This document shows, piece by piece, positions 37,083-48,800 of a DNA stretch of 64,000 nucleotides. This stretch comes from Scilla litardierei (Eukaryota; Streptophyta; Magnoliopsida; Asparagales; Asparagaceae). Made by a program: the position numbers and the translations under genes. The notes beneath the pieces were generated by a model, which saw only the letters and a list, made by a program, of their open reading frames with translations, was not told the origin of the DNA and searched no databases. Each line of letters opens with the position of its first letter. Within the stretch, counting starts at the first letter, position 1. The stretch spans positions 804,186,817 through 804,250,816 of the forward strand of contig CM061142.1 of NCBI GenBank assembly GCA_030789695.1, read 5' to 3'.

Positions 37083-38869
37083 TGTTGAGTATTGGTGTTT
37101 CATACCAATCTTATCTTGATGATGATCACAACATTATGTTGTTGCTAATGAATCTCATGTTTTAGTCTCTCAGTTTATTTCAAGGATATCTTTCTTGGAG
37201 ACTAATCACTTGGTGTAAGGATGGACATCATGTGAAGAAGAGCCAAAGTTTGGACTCAAGGAGTGCCAAAGCTTGGAGATGATGGAGAGTATTCAAGGCA
37301 TCTAGATTGAAGACTTAGATTCTTTTGAAAGCATTGTAATCCATGTAATTTACTTTATTTCTTTCTCTCTCTTTTGAGTCTAGGGTTGATGTAATGCCTT
37401 GCTAGATGGTTTGCTCATTCATGCACATGCATTTAACCATCTTAGTGAACCTTAGGATTGTCATAGAATTCAAACCAATAGGTTCACTCTTTCGGTCAGT
37501 CGTCTGATGAGGGAAACGCAGTCGACTGGGTGATTTCCAGTCGCCTGTAGATTCTTCTACAGTCGCCTGATATGCACTGCTCAAGTCAACATTTCTATTG
37601 ACTCAAACTTGAGTTTTACGCACAGTCGCCTGTCAATCAGTTCCCAGTCGTCTGTATGCTTACAGTCGCTTGAGATTTGGTCAACAGTCACCTGTCTAGC
37701 GTAAGTGCAATCTCTGCATCTCTCTGTCTTCTCTCCATACTTTACAGTAGTCGACTGATGAAGAATATACATTCGCCTGACTATTCGACAGTCGACTGTA
37801 GAATTGACATCAGTCGCCTGTGCGTAGAATTGGAGAAAGAGTGCAGCTCTCTGTTTCGATCCATCCCCTGCAGCAGTCGTCTGCTGAAGGATTAACATGC
37901 GCCTGTCTTGTTTGTCAGTCGACTGTATTGACTTCGTCAGTCGACTGTCCTGGCTCAGATTATAGCCGTTGGATATTTTCTAGCCGTTGATCGGTCGACT
38001 GTCTTATGATCATCAGTCGACTGTTCCTGTCGTTTTCACCCAGTTTCTAGCCGTTGCAGATTTGATTATTTGGCTGTTTCTTTGGGTTTTTGGGCTTGAT
38101 ATAGGATTCCTATATATATGAGTGTGCTGCCTTTCTTGAGAACTCTTTGACAACATTTGATAAACTCTTGACTCTATAGAAAATCTCAAGAGATCAATAA
38201 GCCACTCTCAAGCTCCCTCATTTCCCTCTATTGAGCATTCATCTTTCTTCATGCATTGAAGTCCAGCTCAAGGGAAATCATCCAAGTGCTCTCAAGCATA
38301 TTCCAACACTTGGAGATCCTCTTCCATGCCTTGCATTCATTCATGAGTAAGCATCTCAAGGCATAGGTAAGAGTATTTACTTTACAGGGTGTAAATTGTT
38401 TTCCTATTTCTCTTTGTGGGATTAGGATACTCTCTTTGTGGGAGTTTCTCTCTTTGTGGGAATTAACTCTCTTTGTGGGAGTTCTTGTGTCCTAGTGTAG
38501 GGCTAACCCTAATTCTCTGAGTGGGAGTTAGTGATTCTCTGTGTGGGAGTCTTGATCCTTGTATAGGATTGGTTGGGTCCTTGTGTAGGGCATAAATCCT
38601 CTTTGTGGGTTATCTCCTTGTGAGATTTGTATTCACTTCTCTGTGTGGGAATATAGTGAATATTGGTGTGGCTGGATGTACCCAAGTTTGGGGAACCAGG
38701 GTAAAATTTTGTGTTTGCGTTTGGATTGATTGTGCCATTTAATTCATCTTGCATTTATAATTCCGTATTTGCAAGTTAAATTTTATTTGGACAATTTTAT
38801 TGCCATTACACTATTCACCCCCCCTCTAGTGTGTGTTGTTAGTATTGCAAGGGTTAGACGATCCCTACA
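37083..38869 (+). repeat. Array LTR 5 (3' end of the array)
   Basis: 1,787 bp, ends GATCCCTACA. What follows is TGGACGTGACAGG rather than the primer-binding site, so this is the terminal LTR. Subtype A. Confidence 0.92.
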
Positions 38870-40217
38870 TGGACGTGACAGGTGGTGGCCCATGCAGGAC
38901 CCATGTTGCGTAAGCTTGTATCTCTTTGTGAACCCAAACAAGTTACTCTCTTTTGAGTTAGTCATGCAAGGTGCCCTCTTTCAATATGTGGCTAATCTAA
39001 AGTTAGTAGGTTCAATGTTATATTTTGATGCAAAATTGCGTAAGCTTGTATCTCAATGGCGCATGTTGGATGGTTAATAATGTTTCATACGCGGGGGGGG
39101 GGGGGGATTTATGGTGCAAGAGACCCCTAATGATGTTATGTTATGTTTTGGAGAATTGATTGATGTTTATAGTAAATGTTGTATGGTGCAAGGTGAAATA
39201 TTATGTATCATGAAAAGTGAAAGTGAGGGAGTGTTTCAGTCCTCCTAAAGGAGGGTGAAATGGGTTGGGGGAAATCCGAAGTATCGGGTAGGCCTATGGG
39301 ATGGACTGGTGTTTTGGTGGTTTTGTGTGGTGGGTACACTTGCACTCCTGACGGGCTAGCGTGACGGGGAGTGTAGAGTGGTACCCGAGGCTCCTGACGG
39401 GCTAGCACGACGGGGAGTTCTCTTTGCTCTCCCACACAGTTGGTAGAGGTCCAGTCCCATATGTCGTATCCGGTATTTGGATTCCAAAAGCTAACATTGT
39501 GTGGAATTGATTGACTGACTTTCTTTTACGCCTTAGCCATACTTGTTGTGGTTTGCTGTTACTATCATCACCCCTCCCCTTATACTCTCTGCTGATTCAG
39601 TTCTCTTTTTTCTACGTGTGGTACTATTGTTGCTTCCTTTTGACACGCATGCCATGTTTATTTGTAGCATTTCCACTTGTAGCACTGTGCACCCACTAGT
39701 GGCATTAGCGTGTGTTGTGTTTTAGGTTGGAGTACAATTCCTACTGGGTCTCGCTTTGACGTGCCCTACCATTGACTTTTCAGGTGTTGGAGTTGGATGG
39801 GAGAGTTGGAGTAGAGGTTGCAGCTGGAGTTGGTGTTCAAAGGTGTAGCTATAGTTTGGGGTGGCGAGGGGTGAGGTGAGGGCTTGTACTTTTGGGTTTT
39901 GTTGGTTGGGTTGGATCCTTGTACTTAGGGTTGCTAGGATAATGAAATTGATGTATAGAATGGACTTGGACTCTTGATATTGTCTAAATTGGTCTGATGG
40001 TTCAGTTTTTGTCCCATGTTGAGTAGTTTGGGTTGTTTCTTTTGTTGCTTTATGTCGGCCTTCGCATGTCTGTGGTTCTTTGTGATTGTGGTTGGTGTTG
40101 TTGTGGAACAATACAAGTACTATACCCAGCAGCGCGTAGTAGACCTACAGATATGTTTTAGTTCTCGTCGCACACCTTGTCCTTCTGGGTATCCCAGTGG
40201 CGGGGACATGTCAACTC
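38870..40217 (+). repeat. Gypsy-like LTR/leader fragments
   Basis: Starts with GTGACAGGTGGTGGCCCATG, like the LTR-leader junction at 11310-11340. 39340-39480 has CACTTGCACTCCTGACGG, resembling 10308, and a duplicated CTCCTGACGGGCTAGC block (39344 and 39390). 40010-40130 matches 17015-17125 in reverse complement. The end GGGTATCCCAGTGGCGGGG resembles the LTR end at 11300. A G14 run lies at 39093-39106. No coding region is supported. Confidence 0.45.
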
Positions 40218-42190
40218 ACGAAGGAATTTCCATAAACTGACTAGAAAGTTCAGTGGATAACACCAATATGTGATATTTAATTGGCCGTAAGTGCAAGTGG
40301 AATATGTTGGAAACTATATGCCCTTACGACAATTATTGCAATTGTAAAACATCTTGTTCAAACTAATAGTATGCTATTGGTACATCTTTATTTTTGTAAT
40401 TCTTTGATACATTTTGAGTGTACATGGTTGTAATTATATAATTGCACGGATAAAGCCCTCGGTTATGTGTGATGACATTGGGGCCATATATCATTATAAT
40501 GTTGGATCCGCATAAGCATATATCCTTAATATTTCTGGTTGTAGGAATATCAAGACGGAACATTGATATTCTAGATATACTAGTGTACATTGATCCTTAC
40601 CATGGTGATGGTAGTGGCTGGTCTCTTAGCCACTCAATGTAGGACTATGCACATGTGCTTGTTAGAGAAAAAATTTGCAAACCGACTCGTCCAGAAGCTT
40701 CTATATAGTAATTATACTATGATTATCAATAGAAGCTATTAGTTGGTAGTTAGTGCAACATAGTCCTTATGACCAGACACGCATTGAAGGACCTTGCATG
40801 TAAAAGGCTATACTTTTGCTTTTACTAAACAACGACAATATTCTCGTTACGTTGGTACTCGCTGATTATAGTCCGAAGTGTGAAAAGGGAGTAGCCATTT
40901 AGATGGGATTCATCTCATCTGATATGTGAGGTTAGTGTTGCAAGGAGTCAATGGATCCATAGTAAATCCTTGGCCAATGTGTAAAGGATAAACTTGCTAA
41001 GATTAACAAGTTTCATCCAGTCGCAAACTATGGGATCTCACATGACTCAAAGCTGTAAGGTGTTATTGGGGTTTGACACTACCCCCTAGACACCTTAGTT
41101 ATATAGTTTTGATAAAGAGACCAGACTATTGACATGCCCACATTTGGTAAGAGATTCTAGTTTCACACCAACTAGATAATAATGATGTCAAAATGGACGG
41201 CCTTCATGCACAACTAGCACCGTTGTCGTACTTGTGACATGATCGTATTGTACGATCGAGTCACTACCGAAGTAGGAATCAAGGTTTAAAAGTCTCACAT
41301 TCATGATAGCTTGTCATGAAAAGCGAATGAATACATTCAACGTATATGTAATATACATGGTCAATCACAAAAAGTTGTGATATATTTGATTGATAGATTT
41401 GAGCGTGTCATAGGGTGTTGCGAATACGATCGATCGATCATAAGGAGTTGTGATTGACATAATGAATGTAGAGGAACACATTGAAAGAAGTTGCAAACAC
41501 AAGTGGAAATTAGAGTTACGAAATCCTTATCCTAATGGGAAAGCTAGAACTCCACCAAACCTCATCCATGAGATCTCATATGATCACCAGATATTAGGTG
41601 CGTAGGGTGTTGCCTTTGGTCACTGTCCACTGGTGCACACATATACAAATACTAGGTGCGTATTTGGGTCAGTTTTGGATTAGGGTTTGACTAAGTTGTT
41701 AAGTCAATAATCAACCTAAAAGATAGAGTATAACTCGCATTAGAAATCCTAGTTGTTGTTGGATTTCAATAAGTTTTGATCTTTTGATTCCACCAAGTTT
41801 TTGGATAAGAGGTTGACTCCAATTTGAAATCCAAAAAGGGATTAAAGGAGTTCATGAATACGTTTTCTTCCACTTATGCGTTTAGGGATAGAGTTGAGTT
41901 TCAAATCGAAATCTAAATGCGACTTGGATTCTGAGGATACCAAGCACTGTACAAAGGGATCCTCGCATCCCCTCTCCCATGTACCATTCACCAATTAATC
42001 TCAGCAAGAGAGATCAAAGATCTAACTTCCAAGATCTCTTGAGCAGAAAAATTCAAATCTCTTTGAGGGAGAATCTCTTGCGCTAAAAGAAAAGTTTTTC
42101 CTTCTCACCATCCCTCTTAGCAGCAAAGCTTGGGGCTGGTTCGAGTTCTTGGAGCTCGTGACTCGCAAAGGGGCTGCATCATCAATGTGA
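40218..42190 (+). repeat. Copia 3' end and LTR (Angela-like)
   Basis: A short internal tail ends in the purine-rich AAGTGCAAGTGGA, then an LTR starts TGTTGGAAACTATATGCCC at 40305. The body contains blocks of the Angela type, including a long stretch of unstructured leader-like sequence and GAGGGAGAATCTCTTGCGC near 42065. The right border is not defined; homology-like features end near 42190. The copy lacks the rest of its element. Confidence 0.55.
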
Positions 42191-42407
42191 AACTTCTCTC
42201 CTGCATGGTTGGTGAACGGGTGTGTGGTCTTTTACCAAAAGAGTTTTGGGTCTACAGGTATCACGAAAGTATATCTGTGCAAAAGTGAGTCTTTTATTTG
42301 AAGCATTAAATTCAAGCATTTGATGCTGGCTTATATATACTAGTTTAAAAACTTTTGATTTTTCCATTTTTTTTGCTACTTTTTTAAATTGTTTATAAAC
42401 CCTACCA

Positions 42408-42695
42408 TCTATTATACAATGCACGAACTTTGTTCTACGTGACAGTTTTGTCCCACGTGGCATTTTTGTCCCAGTCATATTTTTGGTTGCTGACTGAGAC
42501 TCCACGTGGGACTTTGGTTATAGATGGGGTTTTGGTGATTTTTTTTGCGTTTTAGTCCCTATTTTTCCTCTTTTTTTCCCCGACCCTCCTCTCTCTCACA
42601 CATTCACGCTTTTTGCACTTTGTCGACCGCTTCTCTCCGTATTTGCGCCCGGCCGACGACTGCCTCCGTGTCCTCCGGACACGGGTTATGACTAT
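42408..42695 (+). mobile_element. Short non-autonomous Helitron
   Basis: The 5' end is TCTATTATACAATGCACG directly after an A, nearly the same as the reverse-strand Helitron ending at 58583. The 3' end has a hairpin with perfect 8-bp arms CCGTGTCC/GGACACGG, then GGTTATGACTA and T. The last base of the usual CTAG is changed or lost. Internal TTGTCCCACGTGGCA motifs are shared with the other Helitrons here. No Rep/helicase is present. Confidence 0.65.
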
Positions 42696-43077
42696 ATTTC
42701 CTTATAGGAGGTCCATCAATGCCTCATCTTTCAAGTATAGGCTTATACTTGTGTGCTAATATGCAAACTGTAATCTTATCCATATGCTGAGATCATCATG
42801 ATGAACGCTAGTTTTCCTCCTCTTGGGTTTTGATGGGGTTAACACATCCAACCATTTTGTGTCTTTCATTAAAATCTTTATATGGTTGGTTTACTTATAA
42901 TATTTAATGTTCATATATTGGGCTTGCACTCCGGTTACAGCCATTTAGAATCAAAGGCAATAAAGAAATGGGTTGGGCTGACTTTGTAATGGTAGTCCAC
43001 ATTTTGTTTAAGATGGGCCATGTCATTGAATTATTGGAATATCTTACGGGCTAGTTAGACATATGTCTTTTTAAATA
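42696..43077. other. No feature seen
   Basis: AT-rich intergenic sequence with no open frame or repeat I can assign. Confidence 0.5.
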
Positions 43078-44287
43078 GCGTAATTTTTAGATTTAGAAAA
43101 AAAATCAAAAATAATATTAAATTTGGACCGAAAAAAAAATATTTACAGAAATCGACCAAGTTTGGCCACGTGAGCAGCCAGGCGCATGCCTGGGCGCTGA
43201 TTGGGAATGGTTCGAGTTGGCCGCACTTGGCAAGTGCGGCCAAATTGAGTTTCCACAGTTTGGCCGCACTTGGCAAAGAGTTTGGCCGCACTTGACAAGT
43301 GCGGCCAAATCATTAGGAGGCAGTTTCGGTCAAGACTTCAAATAAATTGTTTGCCTGTTGTATGATAAGGAAGTCATTAGCCTTAGCCTGGTGGTATTAC
43401 TTCTTGTTTGGAGCAGAGATGCAAGCGAAGCTCTATTGGCGGCAATTAATAGCTCACTGAGCGATGATTGATGCAGTCAGTGCCCTCGATTGTTCCAGAT
43501 AGAAGGATCATGGCGCCCCGGAACCATGACATCCAGCAGCTGCAGCATCTCCTTGCGTGCAAGAGACTTCTATGCCGGCCTTCCTTCCCGGCTCTGTGTT
43601 GAAAAAAAGCGGCAGCTAAAGCAAATCGCATTTTTTTTTCTTTGCCAACCAATCACTTGGTACCAAGCAACCGGTTAGCTGTAGCGCTTTCAAAGTCGAC
43701 CACTGGATGCCCGGGAAGCAGGTAGGTTCTTCAAATCCAGCATTTGTGGGATCAACAGCAACATCGGTGGAAGCATAAGAATCCAAAGCTGCATAAGCCG
43801 CAAAAGAAATGAAAGAAGGTTATAGTAAGGAATTCGACTAGTTGTTTGTCCCAGGCTTCTAGCTTGAGAACAAAGGCTTGGCCGTTTGAGAACAGAACAC
43901 CTCGTAGGCTACGTAGGTGGGAAGTAAGGGACCTGCACCCAACCCCCACAAAATAGGTTGTGCTCGGGGATCATCTCCGAACTTCACTACACGGAATGAA
44001 TTAAAACCCGGGATCAATTCTTAGTATTCCCCCATAAAATCTATTTTTAATTTAAATTTAAAAAATATTAATTAATTAAGCATCCACAGCAACATTCAAA
44101 CCCAAAACCTCCTGTGTCTCACCTACAAGGCTTATCACCAAGGCAAGTATTTCATCAATACATTGAATACAAATAATTTATTTGAAGGCACGCGACTGGC
44201 TGCTGACGTGGACTTCTGTAAATATATTTTTTTCGATTGAAATTTAATATTATTTTTAATTTTTTCCCCTAAATCTAAAAATTACCC
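43078..44287. mobile_element. Non-autonomous Mutator-like element (MULE/MITE)
   Basis: Inverted ends start GCGTAATTTTTAGATTTAG (left) and, as reverse complement, GGGTAATTTTTAGATTTAG (right), and match for about 110-140 bp through TTTACAGAA and AGCAGCCAG. Flanking 9-mers TTTTAAATA (43069-43077) and TTTTAAATT (44288-44296) differ at one base, fitting the 9-bp target duplication of Mutator elements. The 1,210-bp element encodes no transposase. A GC-richer segment at 43480-43610 could be captured host sequence (inference). Confidence 0.75.
43217..43309. repeat. Two near-perfect palindromes inside the MULE
   Basis: 43217-43243 and 43281-43309 are inverted repeats with arms TTGGCCGCACTTG and CAAGTGCGGCCAA and a single-base centre; the second has 14-bp arms. 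A third half-site lies between them at about 43259. GGCCGC/GCGGCC gives strong stems. Confidence 0.9.
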
Positions 44288-45295
44288 TTTTAAATTACAA
44301 CAAATGTACAAACCCATGTAGAGTCAGACCCTGATTTAAAAATTAAAAAAAAAAACAATAGCAAAGACGATACATACACCTATCTTTGGCCAAAGACTTC
44401 AACAATCAACCACCAAAAATTAGCAAAAAGTTAATGCAATTACCAAACACTGATTGCTAGGCAAGCAGGCAATGGCCTTAAAACTATGGTGGCACAGAAT
44501 GAATGAGACAACCCGATGGCAATTGGCAATGCAAGCACCGTCTTGAACGGCAGAACCAAAATTGAAAAAAAAAAGCTCCATTTTGTGGTAATCATATATG
44601 ATGAGAAATCAAGATAAGATTTCGATGTGTGACAACATGACTAAGAAAATTGAACACTGAATTCACCACGAGTAAGCAGCACACAAGGATATATAGTTCC
44701 CAACAGAAGCAGCAAGGTGATATAAGCAGTGATGGAAAGAACTAACACATACAGTTACCAGGAAACCATACCAAAAAATATCGCCAGCCTGATTGCCGTT
44801 AAACATAACAGAACCATCTCTATAGAATCCAAGCTGAAGAAAAATGATCGTCCTCCAGGCTCGGCCAACATCCCAACAACGAGGCAATCTACGGTCAAGA
44901 GAATCTGTAAGCAGCAACAGTTGACTGCTCCTGTCCAGAGTTATTTTTGTTCAAACCAAACTGAAAGAATGAGCATAGACACTGGTAGCAATTACAGAAC
45001 GGAAATAACTTCAACCATATTTAACAGCCAAAGCACTTTGACAACAAAAATACATCTTTTTTTCTTGCATTGGATATGTCTGCATGTGCATCATGCAATG
45101 TACATATGTTAAACACTTCCCTTCACAAGCTACATATACTGAATACCCCCAACTTCCACAGAAATTTGTTCCTTCTGATAACAATAGAAGGAACATGAAG
45201 GATCAGAACAATTGCAAAACCCTGTTAATATTTTGGTAGTCCAGAAAGCTAATATTCTCCAAAAATAAGTGTCAGCAACGGTAAATGCAGACTCA
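44288..45295 (-). other. Probable SUVH4 3' UTR and downstream region
   Basis: Sequence downstream of the SUVH4 stop codon (minus strand). The nearer 600 bp (about 44650-45295) are plausibly 3' UTR. No AATAAA signal is evident, so the end is not defined. The remainder is AT-rich with no gene seen. Confidence 0.4.
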
Positions 45296-45409
45296 CTAGT
45301 AGAGTCTTCTACGGCATCCCACTGCCCCACAATAGCAAGGAAGCTTAACGATACTACCATCGGGTCTTACCACACTGTCAAGAGCATAGCCATAGTCGTA
45401 GCATAGCTC
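45296..45409 (-). CDS. SUVH4: SUVH4 last exon: SET end and post-SET
   Basis: 114 bp, 38 codons including TAG. Begins ELCYDYGYALDS, with the catalytic tyrosine region, and ends CYCGAVGCRRRLY with the post-SET cysteines. Acceptor TTGCAG. The usual threonine in ELTYDYGY is cysteine here. Confidence 0.92.
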   Translation of the reverse strand, partial: ELCYDYGYALDSVVRPDGSIVKLPCYCGAVGCRRRLY

Positions 45410-45762
45410 CTGCAAGCCATGTAGTCAAAATAGTGTCAGTAAAATTTTAGAGCAAGTCGCAGTGCAGCTATGAAGGTGGCTTGAGGACATGGTAAAATGA
45501 TCAAGACCCCACATGTAATGCTTACCTTATACAAGATCGAATAGGCAACACTTCAAATAAAAACGCAAAAATACAATAAGATTGAATCAAAATATCAAAA
45601 GCATCTGGACCCACTACGTGTAGCTACATTCAATTTCATGACATTCATATCAAAGTCCAGACTGGACTTTACTCAGCAACCTACGTTTTGGGCATGATTC
45701 GAACTGGAGTTTACCATGGAAGACATATTGGACAACAACCACCGACCCTTTGGCCTAGTGGT

Positions 45763-45804
<42 letters not shown>

Positions 45805-48800
45805 CTTCCCCTGTAGTGGTAGGTCAAGGGGTTGACGCCCTCCTTTGTAATCCAAGAAAAAAAGACAATGGACAACTAAAGTTTAAAATCAGCAGACCAC
45901 GGTCAGAAAGATTTTCGCAAGTGATAGAAATGATATCATAGTGCAAAAGTGACACACATTCTTACAATTTAGGCATACTTGCATTTTAAATTATAATAAT
46001 TTATTAAAATACAAAGCTTTCACTAACATGTTCTTTGATTCCCCACCCCCCAAAAAAAACAAGAAACAAGAAAGAGCTGCAGTCAAAAAGAGATTAAAGA
46101 TAGTCACCTGCAAGGGTGGAATGGTATCTGCAGCAAACAGCATAATTTTCGCCATCTTGATGTCATGATGCGTACTCAAGACACACTGGACAAAGAGATT
46201 AGGCTCACAACTATGGTTGATGAACCGGGCAACACTGCCAACTCGGCCAGCATCGATGCAAAACTCCGCATCGGCTTTCTTTTCATCGAGATTTGCAATC
46301 ACTGCTACATCACCAGGGCGTCTCTGTGGAACACAAAGTCAAAAGTTTAGAATTTTGGAGTAGAAAGAAGCCCATTGATGAAAAAACCATAACACATTTA
46401 AGGATTGCCAAAATAAGGCAAACAAAATAAAAAAGGCAAGCTTGCACAAGCCTCTAAATCATTTTTGCTTTAACTACATTATTGTAGATCCTCAAGGACT
46501 AGCTTCTACATTACCCATTGCTCCATTGTGCTCATTTCCAATACAATTGGCAGCTACAGATTTAAATTTACAAGAAATAAAGAAATATATGTTTTAAGTA
46601 GCATAGGCTTCAACGTGTCTCTGTTAGAATGACCGAAATAAGAAATATAGTTGCATCCTAGTAAGATAGGCTTCAATGTGTCTGTTAGAGTGGCCGAAAC
46701 AAGAAATATAGTTGCATCATCGCGTTCACTTTCTTCCATCTTCCTTTGCGTTTTCTTCAGCAGAGAGAGTGTCACACCTAAACCTAGGAATAGTTGGGAA
46801 GCAAAGAGAAAGAAATAGAGAGCTTAACAAAAAAGAGAGATCACAAGAAATAAAAAAAGAGAGATTTGAAAAAAAAACTCAAAAAAGAGATATAAATAAA
46901 AAAGAAGTCAAAAAAGAGAAATTTTCAAAAAAAAAGAGAGTGAGAGAAGAAAGAAAAAGAAAAGAAAAACCAAAACAAAAAACAATATTTCCTAAAACAC
47001 CCCCGAACTCTTAGTGTCACGTGACTGTTACCATTGATGCCACATCCGACAAGCTCCACCAATGCTGCCACCTCTGACAACAATCAAAAGCCCCCACAAC
47101 CGCCTCATGTGTCGAAAACCCCCCTCAAACTTCTTCCATGTCGACAGTCGACATTTACATTGATGGCCTTCCCAAACCCCCTCCTCAAAAGGCATGCAAC
47201 ATCACGACGAACAAAAAGGACCAAAAATAGCTGAGATAGCCATTGTAATCAGTCGAAAAAAGCATCGACACCGAAGTGCTACAGTAGCGGCTCCGACGAG
47301 CCGTGCCAGCGAGCCAAGCCGATCTCAGCAGTCGACACTGTTCATTGACTCAACCAAGCTGACTAAGTCGTCTCGAGCTGTTGACCGGTCAACGGCTCAA
47401 CTCAATCGTTGACCAGCCGAGCCGAGCTGTTGCACAGTACAACTTCTCATTTTTTAGAGTTTTCAATATTACAGCTGTATTTCAATGTATTTTGATGATT
47501 TCTTGAACTTTTCACATGAGATTTTTTATCATGATCACCTGTATTAAATCTCTACAAGTTCTAAAGGCCTTATGTGATTCTATAAGGTTGATTTTCACTC
47601 TTGATAACCTTTAATCTAATCTAATCTTTAAATGTTAAATTCTAAAATTTTCTCTATTTGATTTTGTTCAGATTATTTGATATCTTTAGGACAACCGCCT
47701 ACTGGAGGATGTCGCCGACGCTGTATGCCGGAAGCCATGGACCGTGGGCCCCTGGAAGTCATCCGCATCCTCGCCGGCCCCAAACGGCCTTTCCAGGGGT
47801 CATCGGCCCCTTGGCTGGCCATCAAGTCCCTGGGTGAACCTGTCGGGGGTCGCCAGCCCTTGGCGAGGCTGGCGGGGGGCACGAGGCCCCAGGCGGCCCT
47901 GTCGAGGCCCGTCGCCCCTTGTTTGGTCCACCCAAGCTCCCGCCACTTCGATCCAAGGGCCGATGGTCCTAGATCTGACTTCGATGGTTGTTCATCATCA
48001 ACGTTGTCAACTTTCTCTGGCATTGGCCAAAGACCTCATCTTTCGCCATATATCTGAATTTTTGTCGTCTTACCTCAGATTTGGTCTCTCGGGCGAAAAA
48101 ACGAGGATCCTTCTTCAAAATTTTCTCTATTAAGGCATCCATCGATGCTCTCATCCACGCGTCCACAGTCTTCACCCTAGATTCGATTGACAACGATCTT
48201 TCCTTCATCGATTGACAAGATTTCTTCAATCCATCCACTTCGAGTTTCTCCTCCAGACCTTTAATCTTTTTCATTGTCGACGTCATTGTTACCAAGATCG
48301 AACGCTCTGATACAAATTTGATAGAATTTTCTAAGGATTTAGGAAATAAATTTAGGTATTTATGGAAAAGATAGGATTTTTTTGATAAAAAGGAAAATAT
48401 ATGATAATTGGCCTCAATTCGAGACGACCATTCTCTCAAGCTTCTATTTCTATTCTCAATCAATTCTTCACCACATTAAAGTAAAAATAATAACTCTAGC
48501 CATACACATATAATAGACTGACTTGTCCAAAATTACAGAAATACACCTGGACCCCAAAACTACAACTTTGCCACACGCACCACCATTCGCATCACCTTTC
48601 AGACTAACGATTGACGGTGATAGTTGTACTAATTTAGTCACCAATACAGCTATTAAGAAGATGAGACTGAAAGCTAAACCTGATCCCCAGCCTTAGAGCT
48701 TTACATAAGTTGATGATAACTCATATTCTAATATTACCCAACGTTACCAAGTGTTTATCCAATTTTCAAGCTATAACGATATCATCTGGTGTGATGTCGT

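Larger units (their letters stand above)
17830..38869 (+). mobile_element. Tandem array of a gag-only (TR-GAG-like) SIRE-type retroelement: five LTRs, four bodies
   Basis: Five near-identical LTRs (17830-19614, 22649-24437, 27466-29254, 32262-34048, 37083-38869) alternate with four internal regions of 3,007-3,034 bp, all in the same orientation. Unit periods are 4819, 4817, 4796 and 4821 bp. Every body has a primer-binding site, a disrupted gag, a G-rich 3' region and a polypurine tract. None has protease, integrase, reverse transcriptase or RNase H. The outer flanks GAGAC and TGGAC agree at three of five bases, so a single insertion event is plausible but unproven. The simplest model is unequal recombination between LTRs that added units sharing LTRs. 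Confidence 0.92.

Noticed and set aside
46712..47014. Lysine/glutamate-rich open frame
   Set aside because: Product of a purine-rich low-complexity stretch in the intron.
47677..48133. GC-rich open frames on the plus strand as a gene
   Set aside because: They are the antisense of the gypsy gag fragment that follows a primer-binding site on the minus strand.
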